The position numbers and the translations under genes were made by a program. The notes under the pieces are model-generated. The model worked only from the letters and a program-made list of their open reading frames with translations, had not been told where the DNA came from and did no database searches. Positions 7,562 to 14,378 of a stretch of 43,960 bases of DNA are shown piece after piece (position 1 is the stretch's first letter; every line of letters starts with the position of its first letter). The DNA is from a virus, in the IMG/VR virus record IMGVR_UViG_3300023174_005175, positions 1 to 43,960 of that record. The stretch is one strand, 5' to 3'.

Positions 7562-7885
7562 TTAGACTGAGAAACTGCTGCCACACCCACAAGTGGTCAC
7601 AGCATTAGGGTTGCGAATTACAAAACTACTTCCGGATAAGTCCTCTTTGTAGTCCACTTCGGCACCTTCCAAATACTGCATACTCATGGAGTCTACTATT
7701 ACTTTGTAGTCACCCAATGGCAATTCGAAATCATCTTCGCCCTGTTCTTCATCAAAAGTGAATCCATAACTGAATCCACTACAGCCGCCACCTTGGACAA
7801 AGGTGCGTAGTTTGAGATCGGGATTGTTTTCTTCTGCTAGCAAATCTAGTATTTTGGCTCTTGCGTTTTCACTAATTGTTATCAT
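7562..7885 (-). CDS. erpA: A-type Fe-S carrier, ErpA-like
   Basis: Starting at MITISENA (7885) the product is 107 aa, the normal length. It aligns with E. coli ErpA throughout: [18 protein letters not shown] (C35), D-S-M-S-M-Q-Y-L, and the C-terminal T-T-C-G-C-G-S-S-F (C99, C101). These three cysteines bind the Fe-S cluster or iron. ErpA passes clusters from the scaffold to target enzymes. A longer in-frame extension to 8038 overlaps iscU on the other strand and is rejected. The gene is divergent from iscU/iscA with 44 bases between, so the three form one module. Assignment to the ErpA rather than IscA branch rests on the C-S-G-F and S-S-F-S segments. Confidence 0.9.
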   Translation of the reverse strand: MITISENARAKILDLLAEENNPDLKLRTFVQGGGCSGFSYGFTFDEEQGEDDFELPLGDYKVIVDSMSMQYLEGAEVDYKEDLSGSSFVIRNPNAVTTCGCGSSFSV

Positions 7886-7890
7886 ACACT

Positions 7891-7898
7891 TATTTATT
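7891..7898 (-). promoter_or_regulatory. Late-promoter-like box towards erpA
   Basis: On the minus strand the box reads AATAAATA, seven of eight matches to the T4 late consensus TATAAATA. It lies only about six bases before the erpA ATG, so a start from it would leave almost no leader. That makes this box doubtful. Confidence 0.3.
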
Positions 7899-7900
7899 AA

Positions 7901-7908
7901 CATAAATA
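7901..7908 (+). promoter_or_regulatory. Late-promoter-like box towards iscU
   Basis: CATAAATA differs from the T4 late consensus at its first base. A start near 7914 would give a leader of about 15 bases that includes AGGAG nine bases before the iscU ATG. If real, the Fe-S module would be expressed late. Confidence 0.42.
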
Positions 7909-7929
7909 TCAATATAGGAGAAAATACAA

Positions 7930-8316
7930 ATGGCTTATTCAGAAGCAGTATTAGATCATTACAATAATCCACGCAATGTGGGTAAATTAAATCCCAATGA
8001 CGATAATGTAGGTACTGGGCTCGTGGGAGCACCGGCATGTGGGGACGTAATGAAACTTCAAATTCGCGTAGAAGATGGCATCATTACAGATGCTAAGTTT
8101 AAAACATATGGGTGTGGTAGCGCAATTGCTAGTAGTAGTTTAGTAACTGAATGGGTTAAAGGTCGTACATTAGATCAAGCCGGTGCTATTCGTAATACCG
8201 ATATTGCTCAGGAATTAGCATTGCCGCCGGTTAAGATACATTGCAGCATTTTGGCCGAAGATGCAATTAAATCAGCAATAGAAGACTACAGAAAGAAACA
8301 TGCTGACACTAACTGA
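7930..8316 (+). CDS. iscU: Fe-S cluster scaffold protein, IscU
   Basis: The 128-aa protein has every functional residue of IscU: C37 and D39 in [10 protein letters not shown]62 in Y-G-C-G-S-A-I-A-S, and H104/C105 in I-H-C-S. It also keeps the L-P-P-V-K peptide (98-102) that the HscA chaperone binds. Length and spacing are as in bacterial IscU. It assembles 2Fe-2S and 4Fe-4S clusters from sulfide delivered by the cysteine desulfurase IscS. No iscS, hscA, hscB or fdx is in the window, so it would depend on the host partners. AGGAG stands nine bases before the ATG. The stop lies inside iscA (17-bp overlap), so translation is coupled. Confidence 0.94.
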   Translation: MAYSEAVLDHYNNPRNVGKLNPNDDNVGTGLVGAPACGDVMKLQIRVEDGIITDAKFKTYGCGSAIASSSLVTEWVKGRTLDQAGAIRNTDIAQELALPPVKIHCSILAEDAIKSAIEDYRKKHADTN

Positions 8317-8620
8317 GACAGCAGCCAACAAAGTAAAAGATAATATAGCACGTAGAGGACACGGGCTAGGGATTAAAATTGGTGTAAAAACCACAGGCTG
8401 TAGCGGGTTAGCCTACACACTGGAATACTTAGATCAAATAGACGAAACTCTAGCTATATTTGAAAGTCATGGAGTATATGTTTATATGGACCCTAAACAT
8501 ATGCCATACTTACAGGGAGTAGAAATGGATTGGCGTCGGCAAGGTCTCAATGAAGGGTTTGAATTTTCAAACCCAAACTCTAAAGGAGAATGTGGGTGTG
8601 GAGAAAGTTTTCGAGTATGA
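8300..8620 (+). CDS. iscA: A-type Fe-S carrier, IscA
   Basis: The 106-aa protein is close to E. coli IscA over its whole length. It shows G-V-K-T-T-G-C-S-G-L-A-Y (C34), then G-L-N-E-G-F-E-F-S-N-P-N, and E-C-G-C-G-E-S-F at the C-terminus (C98, C100). It receives clusters from IscU or supplies iron to it, and passes clusters on to apo-enzymes. It overlaps iscU at the front and ends in ATGA shared with the next start, giving a tight three-gene unit. It is distinct from the divergent ErpA copy, so this phage carries both A-type branches. Confidence 0.93.
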   Translation: MLTLTETAANKVKDNIARRGHGLGIKIGVKTTGCSGLAYTLEYLDQIDETLAIFESHGVYVYMDPKHMPYLQGVEMDWRRQGLNEGFEFSNPNSKGECGCGESFRV

Positions 8621-8955
8621 ACAAACCTTGGCTAAGGCGCGATACTCAAGAATGGATCTCACAACTGGAACATCGTTTAGAGGACATCAATCACTATCTA
8701 AATCGTGCTGTGGCCTGGTGCGAGGACCACGGAATAACCGACGATCAAACCCTAATGAGTTGTGCCTTTATTACCTGTATTTGGGTAAGCCATATGCGTG
8801 AAGAACCCATCACCTACAGCGAGTTACTGGAATTTATAGGGTTGGCACACTTGGAAGTGGGTGATGACAAAATCTACGATTTAGGATCAACCTTAAGCCG
8901 ATTAGATCACGATGAAGTATTGCAGTTAGTTGCTGGGCGAGTCGCGGACTTTTAA
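8617..8955 (+). CDS. Unknown 112-aa protein coupled to iscA
   Basis: The start ATG at 8617 overlaps the iscA stop (ATGA), so the real product begins M-N-K-P-W-L-R-R-D and has 112 aa; the frame extends further upstream to 8590 but only inside iscA. I do not recognise the family. It is acidic and predicted mostly helical, with two central cysteines (M-S-C-A-F-I-T-C) and a His/Met-rich stretch after them. Position in the Fe-S unit suggests an accessory role, but HscB, Fdx and IscX features are absent. The stop overlaps the stop of the convergent 83-aa gene by four bases. Confidence 0.7.
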   Translation: MNKPWLRRDTQEWISQLEHRLEDINHYLNRAVAWCEDHGITDDQTLMSCAFITCIWVSHMREEPITYSELLEFIGLAHLEVGDDKIYDLGSTLSRLDHDEVLQLVAGRVADF

Positions 8956-9203
8956 CTATGATCTCCACCGTAGTTCTTCACAGGACCACCGTGTTTTTCG
9001 CTTTTCATACGTTTACCTTGTAGCCTAACACCGGAACCTTTTTTCCCTTGTGTGCCAGTACCGGCTGTGTGTTCACTGTCATGTGCTCGCAAGCCAAGAC
9101 TGACACATTGACTGTATCTCACATTGGACAGACGTTTAATAGCACACTGACTCTTAGTAGGATTGGCTATTTTCTTTTCGGCTAATAGTTCGTTGATTCG
9201 CAT
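8952..9203 (-). CDS. Small basic protein of unknown function
   Basis: This 83-aa protein begins M-R-I-N-E-L-L-A-E-K and ends in a Gly/Lys/Arg-rich tail with K-K-G-S-G-V-R-L and G-K-R-M-K-S-E-K-H-G-G. It contains two cysteines (C19, C33) and no membrane segment. It follows the membrane-protein gene by seven bases on the same strand. The basic tail could bind nucleic acid or phosphate-rich polymers. I do not recognise the family, and its place in the lysis cassette may be chance. Confidence 0.6.
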   Translation of the reverse strand: MRINELLAEKKIANPTKSQCAIKRLSNVRYSQCVSLGLRAHDSEHTAGTGTQGKKGSGVRLQGKRMKSEKHGGPVKNYGGDHS

Positions 9204-9210
9204 CAGTTAT

Positions 9211-9531
9211 TTATTTGAACAGTATCAAACTCATTATTACCGTTTGAGCAGCAAAGCCTAAACAAATAGTAGCAATGTAGATAAAGTTGCGATCCAGTAG
9301 GCTCTTAAAGAACAGAGTAATCAACGCCGACCATACAAAGATCATTAGATCCACTGGAGGAAGTTTATCACTCTGTCCTAGCAGTACGGCCAACAGTGTA
9401 GGAATACTGGCAAAGTGTAGCAGGATGATAGTAATCCAACCCAGTGTATGGGCACTGATCCTACCCAAATGATCTCTAAGAAACTGGTAAATGACGACGG
9501 GCAAATTTTGAATGTAGGTAATAACAGGCAT
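9211..9531 (-). CDS. Small three-helix membrane protein, holin candidate
   Basis: I start it at MPVITYIQ (9531), just after the stop of the hydrolase gene; a longer frame to 9591 would overlap that gene. The 106-aa product has three hydrophobic segments near residues 29-51, 60-77 and 82-104, with short loops and a C-terminal F-K. Size and three-helix layout match class I holins, and it is directly downstream of a cell-wall hydrolase. Holin function is inferred from these two facts; there is no recognisable family motif. Other small phage membrane proteins would look alike. Confidence 0.6.
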   Translation of the reverse strand: MPVITYIQNLPVVIYQFLRDHLGRISAHTLGWITIILLHFASIPTLLAVLLGQSDKLPPVDLMIFVWSALITLFFKSLLDRNFIYIATICLGFAAQTVIMSLILFK

Positions 9532-9539
9532 GATAGTGC

Positions 9540-10118
9540 TCACTCGTAAAAAATATGTTGGCCGATTTTGGCAACTCGTTTGCGATTCCATTTGGGATCA
9601 ATGTATGCGGCATGATAATACAGTGCGTTCTTTAGGCTAGGTAATCTGAAATCCTCCAGCAGTACCTTTTTAGCCACAGCCATACTTTCATTATAAGCAG
9701 CATCGTTTAAGGGTTTGAGTTTCAGCACCCTGTCACAAGTCCAACTGAATTGGCAAACAACCTTTTCGTAGAACATGTTTTTCTGATAGATAGTCTTGCA
9801 GATGTCGTCAGGGAACTTACCACTGGCCACACGATTCAGAGTGACCTGTGCCACTGCTGCTTTTCCTTCGAATGGTTCGTTAGCAGCTTCATGGTAAATG
9901 TTTTTAGCCAAACATCCCAGTTGCCGTTCACGAACCTGTGCTGTTACATCCGAACCTACTATCTCTTCTGTTTTGGATAGTTTATCTGTTACTGCCCAAT
10001 CGAGCAGTTTAACCGCTAGTGCTAGTGCCACAACCATAAGCAACACACTAACTAGTACGGTTACTGTTTGAGGAATAGTATTAATTTCCTCTTCCCTACC
10101 TATTACGGTATCAGTCAT
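9540..10118 (-). CDS. SleB-type cell wall hydrolase (endolysin) with N-terminal membrane anchor
   Basis: The start is ATG 10118 because AAGGAGG stands about seven bases upstream, and a longer frame to 10169 would run into the promoter. The product has 192 aa. Residues 18-40 form a hydrophobic helix (signal-anchor type). From 65 on comes the Hydrolase_2/SleB domain, with L-G-C-L-A-K-N-I-Y-H-E-A (probable catalytic E77), E-G-K-A-A-V-A-Q-V-T-L-N-R-V and Y-Y-H-A-A-Y-I-D-P-x-W. This family cleaves peptidoglycan glycan strands. The membrane anchor suggests a secreted, signal-arrest-like lysin, held at the membrane until the potential collapses. Confidence 0.86.
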   Translation of the reverse strand: MTDTVIGREEEINTIPQTVTVLVSVLLMVVALALAVKLLDWAVTDKLSKTEEIVGSDVTAQVRERQLGCLAKNIYHEAANEPFEGKAAVAQVTLNRVASGKFPDDICKTIYQKNMFYEKVVCQFSWTCDRVLKLKPLNDAAYNESMAVAKKVLLEDFRLPSLKNALYYHAAYIDPKWNRKRVAKIGQHIFYE

Positions 10119-10168
10119 AGTAAGACCTCCTTTTTGTTGGGGGTAAGAATAGTTATGCCTACTGAGCA

Positions 10169-10198
10169 AGTATACAGCTAAAAGAGGGCAAAAATCAA
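10169..10198 (-). promoter_or_regulatory. Candidate sigma70 promoter for the SleB lysin
   Basis: On the minus strand TTGATT (10198-10193) and TATACT (10174-10169) are 18 bases apart. The matches are four of six and five of six. The predicted start near 10162 gives a leader of about 44 bases with AAGGAGG before the ATG at 10118. Confidence 0.55.
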
Positions 10199-10220
10199 CC
10201 AGTTTTGGCTTAATATTGAG

Positions 10221-10778
10221 TTATTTTTCGCCAATTATCATAAATCTAGTGAATTTCCACGTGGGATATTCAAATTCCTTGGTACCCTTATACAGAGTTG
10301 TGGTCAATGGAAAAGTGTTGGCAAATTCGGTTAAGTTGTTGAATTCATACACATGATCGTCGTGTACCATATCCGCTCCCTGCAGAGCAACCATTGTGCC
10401 TTGAGGGATGTTGTCCCACCATTGTAGATTATCAAAGTGTTCGGTACTGGTATTGATTATAAGGTCTACTCCAGTTGGAACCACTGTGTTACAATCTTGG
10501 GTCACTGCTTTAAATTTCCAATCTTGATAAACCCAATTCTCGTTGATCATATCGGCTATGGGTTCGCAAGCAGGATCGACATCTATGCTGCGTATCTGTT
10601 TGATAGGTATGTTGTTTCTGGATCGTAATAGAAATGATGTTATACCATACCATCCACCGTAGATCCAAACGGTATCTATGTTAGCGAAACAGTGTTCCAA
10701 TTGCTCGCATAGCCATAGCTTGCTGCCAATTTGTCCACTGCTGAAAGCATCTTTATCTACGTTTAATATCTGTTTCAT
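10221..10778 (-). CDS. Class I methyltransferase-like protein
   Basis: The 185-aa protein has a Rossmann-type core: D-T-V-W-I-Y-G-G-W-Y-G-I-T-S-F-L in the motif I position, I-D-V-D-P-A-C-E-P-I as the acidic loop, D-W-K-F-K-A-V-T-Q-D, and a D-L-I-I-N-T-S-T-E-H-F strand. Motif I has Y-G-G-W-Y-G rather than a standard E-x-G-x-G-x-G, so SAM binding is likely but not certain. Such short proteins are common in marine T4-like phages with no assigned substrate. It stands alone, divergent from the 10885 oxygenase gene. Confidence 0.65.
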   Translation of the reverse strand: MKQILNVDKDAFSSGQIGSKLWLCEQLEHCFANIDTVWIYGGWYGITSFLLRSRNNIPIKQIRSIDVDPACEPIADMINENWVYQDWKFKAVTQDCNTVVPTGVDLIINTSTEHFDNLQWWDNIPQGTMVALQGADMVHDDHVYEFNNLTEFANTFPLTTTLYKGTKEFEYPTWKFTRFMIIGEK

Positions 10779-10838
10779 ACGATAACTTTATTTACTATTA
10801 AATACATACACAATTAAAAATTAATTCATCTATAGGGT

Positions 10839-10846
10839 TATAAATA
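10839..10846 (+). promoter_or_regulatory. T4-type late promoter (TATAAATA)
   Basis: An exact TATAAATA lies 38 bases before the ATG of the 10885 2OG oxygenase gene. The start point would be near 10852-10853, so the transcript would begin just at the UAAGG Shine-Dalgarno-like sequence. Confidence 0.75.
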
Positions 10847-10852
10847 TTGTTA

Positions 10853-10884
10853 TAAGGAAAAAGTCTCTTACTTTTTAGCGGTTC
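10853..10884 (+). promoter_or_regulatory. Structured ribosome-binding site with SD-to-start hairpin
   Basis: TAAGG at 10853-10857 is 27 bases from the ATG, too far to work directly. Between them AAAAAGT (10858-10864) and ACTTTTT (10870-10876) form a perfect 7-bp hairpin with a 5-base loop. With the hairpin folded the remaining spacing is eight bases (10877-10884). The T4 gene 25 mRNA uses such a fold to bring its Shine-Dalgarno near the start. No better site is seen next to the ATG. Confidence 0.5.
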
Positions 10885-11469
10885 ATGATCACAGATAAAT
10901 CAAATAAAATTGTACTTAAAAATGCTGTTCCCGACGAGATTGCTATCGAAGTGCGTCAAGAATTTCTTAAAGCAGATTACGATAAAATAACTCAAGAAAG
11001 AACGAATCATTATCGTAGAGAACTTTTAAATCCTCCTAAGTTTCCTGGTGCTAATGAGATTTACACCGCAGAATTTTACAGATCAAATTATTTAGAAAAA
11101 TCAGATTTAATAAAAAACTGTTTTCAAAATTATATTAAACCTTTAATAGAACAGCATTCAAAAAAAACAATTACAACTGCTGATTTAAGAGTGTATAAAA
11201 TGTTAGAAGGCGGTCATTATCGAATACACAAAGATAATTGGATGGCAACAACCGGTTTCGTGTGGTATTTAAACAAAGATTGGAAATGGGATTGGGGTGG
11301 ATTATTAATTGATCTAGATATGAATAATGAAAATTATGCCAATATAACTATCCCGGAATTTAATCAATTGGTTATTATGAACCACCAAAGTGAGGTACCT
11401 CATTTAGTTACACAAGTAACTTCTTATGCCCAAGAACCAAGATTAACACTTGTAGGTTTTTTAAATTAA
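10885..11469 (+). CDS. 2OG-Fe(II) oxygenase (prolyl-4-hydroxylase-like fold)
   Basis: The 194-aa protein has the iron triad H115-x-D117 (Y-R-I-H-K-D) and H173 (V-P-H-L-V), and R186 for 2-oxoglutarate in P-R-L-T-L-V-G-F. W-D-W-G-G-L-L precedes the last part, as in the prolyl hydroxylase family (G-G-x-L). It belongs to a separate branch from the other four oxygenase paralogues in the window. The gene sits alone on the plus strand under a T4-type late promoter, so it probably acts late, perhaps on a virion protein; that target is inferred. It converges with the 11479 methyltransferase gene. Confidence 0.83.
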   Translation: MITDKSNKIVLKNAVPDEIAIEVRQEFLKADYDKITQERTNHYRRELLNPPKFPGANEIYTAEFYRSNYLEKSDLIKNCFQNYIKPLIEQHSKKTITTADLRVYKMLEGGHYRIHKDNWMATTGFVWYLNKDWKWDWGGLLIDLDMNNENYANITIPEFNQLVIMNHQSEVPHLVTQVTSYAQEPRLTLVGFLN

Positions 11470-11478
11470 TAAAATTTT

Positions 11479-12261
11479 TTAAACTCGAACAATCTCTAAG
11501 AAATAATAGGGGTTTCGGTTGATATCAAAATCATGAGGAACAAAATTGTTCTTGATTTTAAAACCATTAGCAGAGATCATGGGTTCAAAAATCTCTACAG
11601 GGCCTGCACCTCTATTTCCATTTTCACATAACCAAATAACTCCATCCTCAGTTAAGTATCTTCCAATATTATCGAAAAATTCTTGATGGGAAGTCCAGCC
11701 TACATCACTAAGTATACGTGTTTGATCGGCATCTAATTCTGAATTTATATCCGAGCTATGAGGTGGATTTCCTATAACAATATCAAACTTCTCATGGTAT
11801 GGTAAATTTGATATTCGATCAAGATGATAAGAAACTACTTTATCTTGGCAATTATTTTTTTCTATCGTGATGTTTGCATATTTAATAGCCAAATCATGTA
11901 GGTCCATCAGTGCTAGGGTTTCACACAACCCAAAATCCATCATTTCAAATCCGCAATATCCCGGACCGGAACACCAATCTAAGCATCTTTTAAAGGTCCT
12001 AGTTGGGTTTAATTTTTTATAATATATCGGAAAATTAGATCCCCAGTTTCTACCTCCTCCATCGAGGCCGTATTCATCATAAATTTTATATTTGGTGGGC
12101 CCTTTTGTTTCGTAAGGTCTACATTCCCACTTGCCATCGATTAAATCAAATTTTAAAGTATACCATTCATAATAATTGTTTTGAATACGAGGATTTTCCT
12201 CAGGGTCAAAAACGGGTTCATAATAATCTATTGGCAAACTAGGATCAGTTGGTCTTCTCAT
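11479..12261 (-). CDS. SAM-dependent methyltransferase with NPPH motif (paralogue A)
   Basis: The 260-aa protein has motif I as L-D-W-C-S-G-P-G-Y-C-G-F-E (94-106), the acidic segment L-A-L-M-D-L-H, and F-D-I-V-I-G-N-P-P-H (159-168). NPP(Y/F/H) marks N-methyltransferases of the HemK/MTS class that act on amide or ring nitrogens in protein, nucleic acid or small molecules. It is a clear paralogue of the 13085 protein, sharing L-D-G-G-G, the motif I spacing and N-P-P. This is the last gene of the 24.5-kb cluster; AAGGA stands before the ATG, after a 56-base gap. The substrate is unknown. Confidence 0.75.
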   Translation of the reverse strand: MRRPTDPSLPIDYYEPVFDPEENPRIQNNYYEWYTLKFDLIDGKWECRPYETKGPTKYKIYDEYGLDGGGRNWGSNFPIYYKKLNPTRTFKRCLDWCSGPGYCGFEMMDFGLCETLALMDLHDLAIKYANITIEKNNCQDKVVSYHLDRISNLPYHEKFDIVIGNPPHSSDINSELDADQTRILSDVGWTSHQEFFDNIGRYLTEDGVIWLCENGNRGAGPVEIFEPMISANGFKIKNNFVPHDFDINRNPYYFLEIVRV

Positions 12262-12317
12262 TTTATTCCTTTATTTTAATATTTAATAGATCAAGAGAGT
12301 AGTGATTTAAATTATAG

Positions 12318-13082
12318 TTAATGATACTTTCCATACATAGGAAAATTGATAGGAGCTAGATCATTAAGATATCTGGCTCGTATTTGCCCATATATCTTTG
12401 ATTCCTCATCACAGCAATTAAAATTTATGTTGTTTGAAATTTCTTTCATAAAAATACTAGATTTTTCAGTCAACAATTCTGGAAAATATTTTTTAGCATA
12501 ATCAAAGTGTTCTATGGCTGTAGGGTGGTGATTTGTGTCTTTTGAAAATTCCTGTAAAGATTGTTGACTTACGCAATTCTTATAAATTTCAGATGACATT
12601 TCAATCTCACAATCAGCTAATTGTAGAATTTCATTACTCATAAAATGACTGTTATCCATACTCATTATAAATTTAAAATTTACATTTGTTGCCCGGAACA
12701 ATTGAGTAGAATTAATTACCATTAACCAAGTATCATAAATTCCATAGTTTTGTTTCCAGAAATGATTTTTCAAAAATTTAGTTTTTTCATTGTTAGGCCA
12801 ATTCTGTGGACCACCATGACAACACCAAGACAATTTATTATCAATTTCTTCCAACCAATTTAATCTGCCAAAATTTGTTACACCTACAAGTACTAAATCA
12901 TTTTCATTAAATTTATAAAAAGCATTTGCCTCAATTAATCTATTATGAACCATTCGATTAGAACTGCCAGGCATACCGAGATTGTAGAATTGATCGTAAT
13001 TTATCCCGATAAAATCAGCCCAAGTTGGCCAATAAAACCAATGTGTAAAACTACAACCAAAGGCAAAACATCTTTTAATCAT
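12318..13082 (-). CDS. SGNH/GDSL-like protein (paralogue A)
   Basis: The 254-aa protein begins M-I-K-R-C-F-A-F-G-C-S-F-T-H with S11 in the position of the SGNH nucleophile. A second block reads N-L-G-M-P-G-S-S-N-R (Gly block), and a C-terminal T-N-H-H-P-T would supply His. The usual G-x-N-D block is replaced by V-G-V-T-N-F-G-R, so catalysis is likely but not proven. SGNH enzymes are esterases or acetyltransferase-type enzymes on glycans. It is about the same length as the 15120 protein and similar to it from end to end (G-C-S-F-T, A-D-F-I-G-x-N, G-S-S-N, Y-F-P-E). The next gene starts two bases upstream. Confidence 0.65.
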   Translation of the reverse strand: MIKRCFAFGCSFTHWFYWPTWADFIGINYDQFYNLGMPGSSNRMVHNRLIEANAFYKFNENDLVLVGVTNFGRLNWLEEIDNKLSWCCHGGPQNWPNNEKTKFLKNHFWKQNYGIYDTWLMVINSTQLFRATNVNFKFIMSMDNSHFMSNEILQLADCEIEMSSEIYKNCVSQQSLQEFSKDTNHHPTAIEHFDYAKKYFPELLTEKSSIFMKEISNNINFNCCDEESKIYGQIRARYLNDLAPINFPMYGKYH

Positions 13083-13084
13083 TT

Positions 13085-13798
13085 TTATACAGATTTAAAA
13101 TGAACTATTTTTAGATTTGGATCTTTTGGCATCATATCTATAACATTCTTAATAACAAAACCATTAGGTTCAGTAATTTGTTCAACAGTATAATGAATCG
13201 TAGTAGCGTGTAATGTGATAAAAATATCAGCATCTTCATTTAAATAATTTTTTATGTTGCCAAAAAATTCTTTATGTGTTTCAAAATTATCATCTACTGC
13301 GATTCTCAAATCATGAAGGATATGTGCTTCGGTATAACCATTTTCTTCTCCGTGCCTAATGAAGTTGTCTCCATTCATTGAATTGGGAGGATTACCAATT
13401 ACAAGATCCCATTTTTCCGTATTAGGTATGTTAGATATTTTTGGGGTAATATATCCTTTTACCTTATCTTCATATCCTAATCTTTTGGCATTATCTAGTG
13501 AGGTGTTTACTGCCAAGTCATAATAATCACTTAGAGCTAATGTATCACAAATACCATTAATTAATGCTTCAAATCCCAATATTGAATGCCCGCAACACCA
13601 TTCATACGCAGAATTATAGTGAGGTTTTCCAAAGTCGGCAATAGCTTTTAGGAAATAACTTCTATAATCTGTTCCGCCGCCATCCAGATGCCAATCACAG
13701 TAGAGTTTTTGCCCATTTGTTAATAAAACAAATTTTGAGACATGAGTATTCATCTTATCTAGTTCAGTTTTTGTATTTTCAGTCGGCCATGTTTTCAT
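13085..13798 (-). CDS. SAM-dependent methyltransferase with NPPN motif (paralogue B)
   Basis: I start it at ATG 13798 (M-K-T-W-P-T-E-N), with GAGGT eight bases upstream; a TTG at 13813 is also in frame. The product has 237 aa. Motif I is Y-E-W-C-C-G-H-S-I-L-G-F-E (65-77) and the catalytic tetrapeptide is N-P-P-N (136-139). Asn in place of the usual aromatic residue could weaken N-methylation. It aligns with the 11479 protein, so the two arose by duplication. It overlaps the 13779 SGNH gene and is closely followed by the 12318 SGNH gene. Confidence 0.7.
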   Translation of the reverse strand: MKTWPTENTKTELDKMNTHVSKFVLLTNGQKLYCDWHLDGGGTDYRSYFLKAIADFGKPHYNSAYEWCCGHSILGFEALINGICDTLALSDYYDLAVNTSLDNAKRLGYEDKVKGYITPKISNIPNTEKWDLVIGNPPNSMNGDNFIRHGEENGYTEAHILHDLRIAVDDNFETHKEFFGNIKNYLNEDADIFITLHATTIHYTVEQITEPNGFVIKNVIDMMPKDPNLKIVHFKSV

Positions 13799-14378
13799 TT
13801 TCCAATACCTCAATTAATTTTTTATAGACAATCTTATTACCCATTTCATTTAAATGATTTACAGATCCCCTATGGTTTTTAAATATATCATAAAAACTTA
13901 AAAAGTTATTAAACTCAAACACATCCTGGTAGTCAAAAAATGATAGATGTATTACAGATACGTTTTGAGTAAGATTAACAATTTCTTTACAAATCAATCT
14001 ATGAATAAATTTAGCATGGTCCATATCAAAAAAGTTTTCAAAATAATATTTTATATTTGATAAATCCGATCTCTTATCTACGTTCTCTACAACATCGGAA
14101 TAGATAAAATCACTATTGGCATGAAGTGGATCGTTTTTATGAACAGGGTGAGATGAACAATAAATCCTATAAGGGCTTGTATGACTTATCAATACAATAT
14201 CAAAGTTTGATAAATTTTGCGATGCCAACTGTTTATATATTTTATACTCGCCACAACCTGCTTGCGCTAGATTAGTAACTTGGTACCTCTGTCCTATTAG
14301 ATTTGGCCAACCTACAATGTTATACTTCACTTGCCAGTCTGCCGCAAAGCTATCGCCAGTTATCAATATTTTTTTCAT
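13779..14378 (-). CDS. SGNH/GDSL-like protein (paralogue C)
   Basis: The 199-aa protein has a classical-looking first block, I-L-I-T-G-D-S-F-A-A-D-W, with S10 as nucleophile, and A-Q-A-G-C-G-E-Y-K as the Gly block. S-H-T-S-P-Y-R stands in the third block, and N-H-L-N-E-M-G-N-K supplies the C-terminal His. This is the copy nearest to canonical GDSL enzymes in block I. It overlaps the genes on both sides (29 and 20 bases), so it is part of the coupled run. Confidence 0.65.
   Translation of the reverse strand: MKKILITGDSFAADWQVKYNIVGWPNLIGQRYQVTNLAQAGCGEYKIYKQLASQNLSNFDIVLISHTSPYRIYCSSHPVHKNDPLHANSDFIYSDVVENVDKRSDLSNIKYYFENFFDMDHAKFIHRLICKEIVNLTQNVSVIHLSFFDYQDVFEFNNFLSFYDIFKNHRGSVNHLNEMGNKIVYKKLIEVLENENMAD

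Noticed and set aside
7886-8038. N-terminal extension of the ErpA-like protein
   Set aside because: The extension lies antisense to iscU and lacks family similarity; MITISENA gives the normal ErpA length.
10119-10169. Longer N-terminus of the SleB hydrolase
   Set aside because: It overlaps the -10 box of the promoter, while AAGGAGG directs the start at 10118.
11462-11490. Rho-independent terminator between the convergent oxygenase and methyltransferase genes
   Set aside because: The sequence is A/T-rich with T-runs, but the arms do not pair well and there is no G/C stem.
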